Positions 1-8,333 of a stretch of 27,307 nucleotides of DNA are shown piece by piece. This DNA is from Lenisia limosa. Lineage: Eukaryota; Breviatea. Made by a program: the position numbers and the translations under genes. The notes beneath the pieces were generated by a model. That model was not told the DNA's origin and made no database searches. It was given only the letters and a program-made list of their open reading frames with translations. Numbering within the stretch: the first letter of the stretch is position 1; each line of letters starts with the position of its first letter. The DNA lies in NCBI GenBank assembly GCA_001655205.1, contig LPNZ01011260.1:1-27307 (forward strand). The letters are read 5' to 3'.

Positions 1-230
1 ACATACATTCTACATTCTAGCGGAAGACATAGCTATACTAAGGTTATTATAAATATAAACAAGTTAGGAGGTATGCACATATATATTCTAGCGAAAGATA
101 TCTTTATTTCTCATTGATATTAAAAATATGATATATGATATATGTATCATATATTATATGTATAGTATATGAAATGTACCTATTAGGGTAAGGAAACCCC
201 CAACATTCCCATTTTTCCTCACCTGCCCAG
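1..230. other. Intron of the arsenate reductase gene (AT-rich)
   Basis: No coding exon is visible. Positions 121-175 are an ATATGATAT-type simple stretch. The run ends in a polypyrimidine tract and CAG acceptor at 228-230, just before the first recognisable arsC exon. The exon with the phosphatase-loop cysteine must lie to the left of the window or is absent. Confidence 0.7.
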
Positions 231-2024
231 GTCTGACGAATTCAACTTCTACAGTGCTGGAGTAGAGAAGTCTATTGTACATCCGTTTGCAATCAAGGTT
301 GGAGTTTGCAATCAAGGTTGCTTTTTCTTAGAGTTTCTTGTTCGGCTCCAATTCGACATCATGTGACTGTAACGAAGCCCTTTTCATTTCATTTCCTATG
401 TGAAAGATATGCATTATACTTCGTTCACTTTTCCTGTTATTCTATTTATCCTTTAGGCTATGGCCGAAATTGGTATCGACATTTCCGGTTTGTGAGGGTG
501 GATATACAAAATGAATTCCAAACAGTTAGAGAACGACTGGGAAAATAACGATATGTATCGAGGATTTATCGAATTCCTGGGACCAAAACGAAACTAGTCA
601 TAACACGGATATTGAGTTTTATTCTTGTCATTCATGTGATTAGCGCGGTCAGTTTAATATATGATATATTGAGCTGAGAAATTAGGTGGGATATGTAGTA
701 GGAAGAGTAGAGAAGAGAAATAAAACAAGGTGGTATCTGACCGAAGCCGTCCACACCATCATGCTGATAAGAGATATTGGTTATATATTATATAGCAATG
801 AGAAATATCGGATTATAGTGTAAGCAATATTTTCAGATGGATAGATGTCTCTTCATATACTGAATCAGCCTTTCTGTTATTCACAACAGGGCAAGAATCC
901 AAGCACATAGACTCTCTCTCACATGTTCCGCTGGATCTTGTGATCTCGGTGTGTGGAAACGCGGAGGAGAAGTGCCCAATTCTACCAGGGTCTTGTAAGG
1001 TTTGAAGACGAAGATTAACTTCTTTGTTTTCGCTCAGGTGCTCATGATAGGATAAACACTCAATTTGAATTTCATCAAAGCTTTTTGCTATTACGTTGAT
1101 AATACTGATCCTGTAACCCCCCCCCCNNNNNNNNNNNNNNNNNNNNNNNNNNNNNNNNNNNNNNNNNNNNTCTTCTGAAACTTCACAACTATTTCCTTGA
1201 AGTGCTTTTGACTAACCCCAGACATCTAAATTTCGTCAAAATATTAATATCTATCAAGGATTTGTTGATAAACGTTGTCTTTTTGGGGACTCTATGGAAG
1301 CCCGGATAATTATTTGTGACCGTTGTAGAGAGCACATGTTCCTTTCAGAGATCCTCCTATTCTTTGCCCCCCAGGTTTGTATTATTTAAATGATTTATAT
1401 TCAGCACATCTGAATATTTCAGACATTTTTTCTTGAGAATGAATTGGAAGAAACCAGGACCAAAAATGGTTCCATTATTATTGATTGCATTCGTGCTTTT
1501 CTCTATGAATGGGTTCTGCTTGGACAATGTTTAACCGACGGTACTTTGAAAACTGGGTTGGCTTATCATGCGAGATCGGAATTTTCACTGGTGAGACACC
1601 CAAGACAATTGATGGTTTTAAAGACTACTGAGCCAGGTATTAACATCTCAAGATGCACTATGATATCATATACGAAACCTTTAGAAACTCACATTGGTTG
1701 AAAGCGATCAGATAATGAGGTGATCTTGTTACTAATGTCATGCTGGATTTTTTGTGCTACTTCTTTGGTTCCATATCGCACACATAAAGGACCGTCTAAA
1801 AACTATTTCTTTATGGCAGGGAAATTATTAATATCCAGCCCGTGCCACATTCCACCTCCTGGAGATAGGCCGGTCCTTGTCTTAGCAGTTTCCATTCACT
1901 TTTTTCTGAGATTGTTTTATTTTTATTTCTCTTAGGATGTTCCCAAGAAATGGCTCTCAAGGCATTTGGCACCGTCAGAGACGATATCAAGACAATGATT
2001 GAGCACATCGAGGACTATTTGTAA
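231..2024 (+). CDS. arsC: Arsenate reductase, thioredoxin-coupled (low-MW phosphatase fold), 5' end missing
   Basis: Exons at 231-297, 457-487, 890-999, 1329-1374 and 1936-2024 join with matching phases and end in TAA. In order they read: YSAGVEKSIVHPFAIK; AMAEIGIDIS; QESKHID followed by LDLVISVCGNAEEKCPILPG; HVPFRDPP; and a C-terminal FGTVRDDIKTMIEHIEDYL. This order and spacing match bacterial thioredoxin-coupled ArsC (such as the pI258 type). In that family the two cysteines of VCGNAEEKC, seven apart, are the resolving pair that relays electrons to thioredoxin, while the CX5R loop near the N-terminus attacks arsenate. That first exon is not in the window. The expected product reduces arsenate to arsenite in the cytosol or an organelle. 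The protein looks bacterial but has at least five introns, so old gene transfer is likely. The intron at 1375-1935 contains a signal-peptide-like ORF that I do not call. Family call secure; exact splice points good. Confidence 0.9.
285..320 (+). repeat. 19-bp tandem duplication spanning an arsC splice donor
   Basis: The 17-mer GTTTGCAATCAAGGTTG occurs at 285-301 and again at 304-320. It covers the last 13 bases of the exon and the start of the intron, so two AATCAAG|GTTG donors lie 19 bp apart. The upstream donor keeps the reading frame; the downstream one would shift it. Confidence 0.9.
1127..1170. other. Assembly gap (first of eleven)
   Basis: A run of N begins directly after a poly-C tract. 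Other gaps are 7984-8079, 11683-11768, 13180-13287, 14338-14402, 18348-18450, 22933-22976, 24775-24977, 25778-25863, 26414-26549 and 26699-26857. At least seven begin at or very near a C, G or T homopolymer, as expected when sequencing reads fail. All fall in introns or spacers of the models here, except that 26699-26857 touches a partly visible exon. Confidence 0.95.
1197..1306. repeat. Diverged copy of the ~98-bp intronic inverted-repeat element
   Basis: The stretch carries the family core (TATCTATCAAGGATTTGT) and a right end resembling GGGACTCTATGGAAGCCC, inside the last arsC intron. Other partial copies of this family lie near 545-596, 2270-2355, 3405-3460, 13537-13580, 13853-13870, 20340-20425, 20530-20600 and 23483-23550. 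Confidence 0.5.
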
Positions 2025-2522
2025 ATCTCAGCAGTTTCTACCCACTTTCCTCCCATGTTTGTATTAGTATTATTGGAGTTTATAGATGTGCACACATGCT
2101 TGACTATGTTGATTCGTGAGAGAAACTTGCAGTTTTACACTCCGGGTTATAGGGTAACGATTTATTTTATGGACTTGGGGTACAGACTTTGACCACCAAA
2201 ATCATTGACTTGGGTATCGGTTAAGATGACGTATGAATCCTGCTGCTTTAAACGGGTTTGGGATGCGACTGTTCAAAAAAAGCTGATTTCTCAAAAAGTA
2301 CTCGATAAATCCCAATTTCGACTTTTAGAGCTGATGTTTAGTGAAGCGAAATGATACCGTCAACTTTTCATGGCTCCAGCCCACATTATTGATATTTTCC
2401 CACCAACCTAGCACCGAATGAAAAAAATACAACCATCTCATCAATCACTCAAAACGGTACCAAGATACAAAATTAGCCAAAAATTCACAAAAACAAAACA
2501 AAAATGCTGGAATGGTACAGGT
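2025..2522. other. Convergent spacer between arsC and XPNPEP3
   Basis: This holds the 3' flanks of two tail-to-tail genes. There is no coding exon and no clear AATAAA on either strand. A degraded copy of the ~98-bp inverted-repeat element lies near 2270-2355. Confidence 0.6.
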
Positions 2523-5500
2523 CTATAATCTGCAAGCGTTCTCTATCTCTTGTGGTGTTCTGATTAATAAGTGGAAGCGTGGGAAACCAACTATACACGT
2601 GTTTAATCCCCAAAATAATACAAGTTTCAATATTCCACCGCCACCTTAGACATACCTCCCTCCCCACCTTGGACACAAATCGGTCAAAACTACAGGGTCC
2701 CCCTCAGTAACCACCGCGTCGTCTTCAGTTCGAATAGCTATTCCGTGGAATCTGTGGATATTAGCATGGCCTGTTCAAAAAGGGATTTTTCGTGAATGTG
2801 TCACATGACATACAAAAAGTTGGTTGTGTAGATGCGTAGGTGAACTCTACTACTATTGTCTTAGAGCAAGAAAAGAAAAGTGATCTAGGAAGCATGGGAA
2901 TTTGTTATTATGTATCTCCATGTATATCTTTCCCAGATTTTTACTGCATATTAGGGATCGAACCAACCTTTCGGGAATTTCAGGAATTGCGGGGAAATAT
3001 AGGCCTGGTTCAATTGTTACAACCGAGCCCTAATCGTTACAAACGCAAATAAAAAGATATTTGACAAATAATATATGATATGGATATTTGTCTTGAAAGA
3101 ATACCAGATTACAATAAGAAGAAAAGTTTGAATGGTCGTTGATCAAAATGATCTCACATTATATCAAGCAAGAATAATAATGATTGGAAATAAATATTTT
3201 GTTTTGAAAGCATCTAGGTATCATTGTCATATTATATGTAGCGCCATTTTGGCTGGATAGGGATATGTCATTTGTAGGATATACATACATGTATATATAT
3301 ATCATATCTGATGATATGGAGGGGGTAGTGGGAAGGATTGAGGCCTAAGAATGAATACTAGCATATTCAAATGTAATGCTCATGAAAATAAGGCGGTAAA
3401 TCATCGAAAACTATCGATTTGTTACCGGTATTTTTCGGACCAAAGTGAATTCCTAGTTGAAGCAGACCTCTTTGAGAGTTGCAGCTACTCCGACAGACTG
3501 AGTATCATGAACGTCCATTCCGATGTAGTGTGAGACAGCATGCGGCAGAATCGTATTCAACACCTGTTTTGTTAACTAGAGAATTTGCTGGTACGTATTT
3601 TGCATTTTATTACAATAGTTAAGAGATGGCAATACTTCATAGTTAATAATGCTAAAATCACAAACACCCCTGGTTATCTAAATCAGTTTCCATAATAAGG
3701 CTACATAGATAACATATTGATATACTACTGGTGTTTGTCGAACCAGTAGCGAACCATAAGCGCTACCAGGATAAGTCTTGACCGATTTGCAATGTGATTT
3801 CTCAAGGAAAATAATTCAAGACTTATCCCGGTCACTGAAAAATCTACGTCTCACTCCCTCAAACCTCCACTCCTCCAATAGTATTAAGGTCTCGCTTCTT
3901 CAAAACACCCAACTCAACAGCCACTTGTCGCAGTTTCTAAACAGGAAATGGAGGGTTTTAAGAATGGGTATGAAAATCTTTTGATTTGAATGAAGGAACC
4001 GAAAGTGAATGGATAGTAAATGGGGGAAGTTGAAAAATACGAAGCATAATATAGTATCCCCAGGTTATTATATGATCTTGCTCCCAATAATGTTCAGCCC
4101 ACATCATTACAGGCCAGTTGAAGAGTAGTTAGTGACGTTTTTCCGTCGGCTTTCACATGCTAAGGGGGAGTAAAAATGGAACATTTAACAAAATAAAGCC
4201 CAAAATAAATTCTCTGGTATCAACTCACAAGGGTTGAAAACAACAAAACAAAGCCTAGGCTAGTTGCTTCTGCAGCACCGTGCTCCTTGTGACACATAAT
4301 GTAGTCCCCCTAATTCTATATCATATCATATATAGAGCCTCCATCTTGTCCCTCGCACTTTCATAACATGGTTCTGTAGCTCTATAACTGCTTCGGATAC
4401 TTCAAGTTGTACAGGGCTGAACTGTCCATTTACCGGCCTAGTCACAGTTAGTAGAGCTCCGGGCAAAAACTTTTTGGAGGTAATTAATTGACAAATTTTG
4501 AAATTTAGTGTCTGAGATGGCGTTTTGGTTACACTCCGGTAGGAAGAAGAGCTGTAAACTATCAAAATATATCGATGATTGTTCGAGAAATGCAGTCATT
4601 TTCTGGATCGGAGTGAAGCCTTAGATATTATATATAGCAATGAGAAATAAAAAATAAGGATGTACCCGGCCGAAGCCGTAAACACCATCACGATTATAAG
4701 AGATATTGGATTATAGTATAATACTAATTCACCCAATCATTTGCCTGACAACTCTATGCACACAGCTTTCTGCGTGCCTCCCCAGTACCCCAATCAAAAA
4801 TCCATACGAGATCCGTACCCCAACCAAAACCACATCAATACCCCTCTCCCACCAGGTTCTTGAGATATCGGAAGCGTAGTGCGCCAGTTCCGCCCCGGCA
4901 TCAACCAGCACACAGTCTCCATCGTTGATAGCCTTGGTGGTGAAACAATACTCTCTTCTAAGTGTTACTAATGTATACATTTTTATATTTGGTCATCCAC
5001 AATATACATATGATATACTCTAGTAGGTAGTAAACCTCACACTTGTTCATCCACAATAAACATACTCTAGTAGATAGTAAACATCACACCTGCTCATCCA
5101 CAATATACATATACTCTTGTAGATAATAAACCTCACACCTGGTCATCCACAATATAGTGGATCGTGACCCCACGGGGCCCTCCAGCAACAACCGACGGGT
5201 AGGCCATACGATCTGCCCCCCGTCTGGTCGCCTCAAATGTCAGCCTCGATGAGATGGAGTGCTCATAAACAGCTGCGAGTAAATTAAGGGACGTGAATAT
5301 CAAAACCTGAATCTTAGTTTAATACAATATAGAGTAAATGTATTTATTATATTGAACACAGAGGGATGGAAAATATAAAAAAAAAACAAGGTTGTATCGG
5401 GCAGAAGCATCACACTTATAGTAGATATTGGATAGCAGCTTTCTGCATGCTTCCTCGATATAGAATAGATGGTGGTTTTAAGATTAATTTAGCAAGAAAG

Positions 5501-7931
5501 ATTGGATAAACAAACTATCAGAAGATATGTATGAGAGCAGAAATGATGGTAACTATCCAAATACCATCTAATTGTGGTGTCTCTGCCATTGCCGCCATAA
5601 ACGCTGCACTAGTTACATCAGCGGCCCATTTCATGCAATTCAGCTCCGCGGGAGACTTGACATGTCTTTGACGCTCAATAGTTGCCTTATAGGGAAGGGC
5701 TTTAAAGTTAAAATAGATATATTTGCCGTAAATGGAAGGGCTATAATAAGGGTTTAATATTGTTAATATATAAAGTGGTACCTATACGAAAAGGGAGAAC
5801 TCTATATTGAAATCCAATATATTTTGCCTAAACTACAAAACATATGATATGATATTCTCTATAAACCTACCTTTTATCCCCGAATTCTTCAGGACCGTGT
5901 CCATAAGCGGCAAAATCCCTTCTTCTGAATAAACCTTTGTTCCTCTCTAAAGCGATAAATTATCCAACTGTGACAATCAATGAAGAAAATGTAAACTATT
6001 CTCTCTGTAGTATGCTGGAAGGCACGCAGAAAGGTGCATACATAGTTGTAAGGCAAATGATTCGGTAACACAAGTGTGATGGTGTGCACAGCTTCAGCCA
6101 GAAACAATCTTGATATGGTATGATGTAATTTTGGATCCTGGTGATCTCACCTTCACCTTCTTTGAGAGCACTTGGCGTAATGAATCAGAAGACATCTCAA
6201 TTGCCTAATTTGGATGAATACAGTGCTTCAATTTGGTTCAAAATAACATGGGAAACAAATCACGCATATCCCCCCAGCATTATCCGAAGTGAACTACACA
6301 ACAGCTCCCCCTCACATCCTCAATCCTGAATATATTATACCCCACCACCTTTTTGTCTTCAAGTATCTCTCCCCCCTCACATCATCACAGTTGAATATAT
6401 CTAGTGCTGCTAGGCCGGTTCTAGGACCATCCCAGAGTTCCCTACTGAGTCAATTTGCTGAAAGTAAAGCTCGTGTAATAAAATGGTTGACAACACACAC
6501 GTATTATATGATACCTTGACAATTCGTAATCAAAGCAATTACTTTTTTTGAGTAAAATAACAAATTGACAAAATTTGAAAATAAAACGTCTCAGAGGGAG
6601 TTTTCGCTACACTAGGTCCCACTTCAAAATTCAAAATTAATGTCTCAATTAATTGTTCGGCCTATACAACAAAACCGAAATAAAGAAAGAGGCAAAATCT
6701 ATTTGAGAATATCTGAAAATTATACCATTGAGAACCCCCAAATAATACAGAATATTACAAAACACCTACTCACTTTTTTTCATCCTTGGGTGGAACCAAC
6801 AACGTATAATTGATATTTCCGTTTTGCTTTTCTAAACAATATAAATTCATGAAAGGACATACGAGCTCTGGTGAAGTAAATATTGAATTCAAAACTCCGC
6901 CACCCTACGGAGCACAGCGCATGACTGTGGCTCTGCAAACGCCGTTAAATACATGAAGTTGGTACCCGGGCGGTATTTGAAAGGAATGTCATTTGTAATG
7001 TATCTTGTGGGATACGTCGGAACAACTGCCACTACGTCGTCGCCTTCGAGGCTGTTCATGAAGGTCTAGGGATAGTTATGATATGATAGTACAGTTCAAT
7101 GAAGGTCTAAAGAAATGAATGATAGTGATTATTCCATGAATGCTTAAAGTTAGATATGAGCACAGTTCTACGACGATCTCAGGATAGAAATAAATCATAG
7201 TGCTATAAATGTTTGAAAGATGTTTACATGATCAAGACAGGAATCTCTGGGCTCGTTTATCTCGGAAAATATCGACATTTAAAAATAAAAAAAAAAATCA
7301 GTTAATTTGGGGATGTAAAAAATCACCAATAATCTACAAACCTCCCGTCTTGAAGCGAATTCAACAGCTTTGATTCCGGGTGTTACTACAAAGGTGTAAC
7401 ACTGGTGCGTTTGTAGTATTATAAAATTAGAACAAAGCCGCCATCAACATACCCTGATAAAAAGCTCAGTATCCGTTTCATAACTTAATAAGTTATGAAA
7501 CGGATACTGAGCTTTTTATCGAGCCAATCGTGACAGGACTTATTTCCGGTCAGTCATACGATATCAATCCCCAGATTCATAATACTATTCGAAGAGCTGA
7601 AACTATCTTTTTACTCTGATGTAAATATTACTGGATTGGTTTTGCTTGGCATGTCAGGTATTTGACCTAATCAAAACCGCCACCAACATTCCTCCATTGA
7701 TGTGAACATGTGCGGATGGCTGCTTGGAAGGGGCTGAAAAGTGAATGATGTGGAAGTGGCTGGGAGTAGATGATGCGGAAGGGCCAGGGACGAGAAGATG
7801 ACGTGAAAGGGCAAGATTAGTTCATTCAACAAACTTGAACACACCTGTCCGAAAGTGGCCAGTCCTCTTGACAGCAATCTCAGAAGTGGAGCTGCTGTCG
7901 GCGCCAATCGGAGAGGAAGCTGAGCAAGCAT
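2523..7931 (-). CDS. XPNPEP3: Mitochondrial Xaa-Pro aminopeptidase 3 (M24B), complete, 17 exons
   Basis: Exons in transcript order: 7931-7845, 7401-7342, 7065-6909, 6831-6774, 6444-6381, 6204-6151, 5946-5867, 5665-5565, 5272-5139, 4932-4853, 4437-4359, 4159-4111, 3923-3865, 3563-3468, 3029-2968, 2751-2668, 2559-2523 (TAG). They sum to 1341 nt, 446 aa; all junction phases agree. Residues 1-29 are Arg/Leu/Ala-rich with no acidic residue, a typical mitochondrial presequence. An aminopeptidase P N-terminal domain follows (VVTPGIKAVEFASRRE, then PTYPTRYITNDIPFKYRPG). The pita-bread fold carries the metal ligands D276 (LVDAGAE), D287 (SDISRTW), H366 (SHYIGMDVHDT), E393 (TIEPGLY) and E416 (RTEDD). 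The expected reaction is manganese-dependent release of an N-terminal residue before proline, as in mitochondrial Icp55/XPNPEP3. The exon 13 acceptor (AAG) is the least certain junction. Confidence 0.95.
3769..3828. repeat. 60-bp miniature inverted-repeat element (GATAAGTCTTGACC family)
   Basis: Terminal inverted repeats GGATAAGTCTTG and CAAGACTTATCC enclose about 35 bp. It lies in an XPNPEP3 intron. The reverse complement of 25959-26017 matches along the whole element, including the core TGTGATTTC, so this is a dispersed family and not a chance hairpin. Confidence 0.85.
4525..4621. repeat. ~97-bp intronic inverted-repeat element
   Basis: The right end reads GGATCGGAGTGAAGCC and the left end TTGGTTACACTCCGG. 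Its reverse complement aligns with the copy at 10018-10117, sharing GATCCAGAAAATGACT. It lies in the XPNPEP3 intron between the 4932-4853 and 4437-4359 exons. Confidence 0.65.
4658..4785 (+). repeat. Dispersed repeat, GCCGAAGCCGT family
   Basis: The copy contains GGCCGAAGCCGTAAACACC, then AATCATTTGCCTGACAAC and CTTTCTGCGTGCC. Related copies occur at 730-830 and 5387-5460 (+) and 6002-6107 (-). It lies in an intron and stops before the metal-ligand exon at 4853-4932. Confidence 0.65.
4979..5153 (-). repeat. Four-copy ~49-bp tandem repeat containing a splice donor
   Basis: On the coding strand the unit reads about ATATTGTGGATGA(C/G)CAG|GTGTGA plus an AT-rich tail. The first copy is the true end of the exon at 5272-5139. 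Its donor starts at 5138; the second copy has an equivalent donor at 5089, 49 nt on. The third copy has AACAAGTGTGAGG and the fourth has lost the GT. Use of the second donor would meet TGA at once. The array lies wholly at the start of the intron. Confidence 0.9.
5387..5460 (+). repeat. Dispersed repeat, shortened copy of the GCCGAAGCCGT family
   Basis: GGGCAGAAGCATCACACTTA followed by GATATTGGATAGCAGC and TTTCTGCATGC parallels the copy at 4658-4785. It is in an XPNPEP3 intron. Confidence 0.5.
6002..6107 (-). repeat. Dispersed repeat, antisense copy of the GCCGAAGCCGT family
   Basis: On the minus strand GCTGAAGCTGTGCACACC, AATCATTTGCCTTACAAC and TTTCTGCGTGCC line up with 4658-4785. The stretch is open for about 35 codons, so the family may derive from coding DNA. 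It lies in an XPNPEP3 intron and is not needed by the gene model. Confidence 0.6.
7456..7520. repeat. Perfect 65-bp palindrome (32-bp arms, 1-nt centre)
   Basis: The left arm starts GATAAAAAGCTCAGTATCCG and the right arm is its exact reverse complement, with one unpaired base at 7488. It lies in the first XPNPEP3 intron. Pairing stops sharply at both ends. It is either a miniature inverted-repeat transposon or an assembly fold-back. Confidence 0.9.
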
Positions 7932-8333
7932 TTTCGGACAGTATCTCTAAATCTTGATAACCCTGGAAATCAGACGATGGGGGNNNNNNNNNNNNNNNNN
8001 NNNNNNNNNNNNNNNNNNNNNNNNNNNNNNNNNNNNNNNNNNNNNNNNNNNNNNNNNNNNNNNNNNNNNNNNNNNNNNNCAACAATGAACTTGATACCTG
8101 ATATACTCAAGAGAATTTAAAAATATACCCAAGATCACCAAGATCCGGACATCCTGTACCAGGGGCTCCGAGCGACATGTCAAACTCAAGGGGAGTGGGG
8201 AGTGGGGGTCCAGAGTGGAAACAATCAAAGAAGAAAAAAAAAAGCGACTATATTAGAGTAAAGTTTTAAAAAGACAGAAGCAAGGGTGAAAGAAAAGGTC
8301 TTTTTCCATTTTCGGCACTCTTTGATCAACATT
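7932..8333. promoter_or_regulatory. Shared upstream region of XPNPEP3 (-) and lectin gene (+)
   Basis: The two start codons face away from each other across about 400 bp, of which 7984-8079 is unsequenced. No further exon is visible. The spacing fits a bidirectional promoter or two short adjacent promoters; no specific element can be named. Confidence 0.4.

Noticed and set aside
1440-1535. A frame starting MNWKKPGPK with a signal-peptide-like hydrophobic run
   Set aside because: It stops after 31 codons, lies inside the last arsC intron, and has no convincing donor or following exon.
4979-5153. CRISPR-like array
   Set aside because: Unit spacing is head to tail with no unique spacers, and the unit is an exon-intron border in a eukaryotic gene.
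5889-6107. Minus-strand 72-codon ORF as an XPNPEP3 exon
   Set aside because: The family alignment and phase are satisfied by the exon 5946-5867 in another frame; the rest of this ORF is a dispersed repeat copy.
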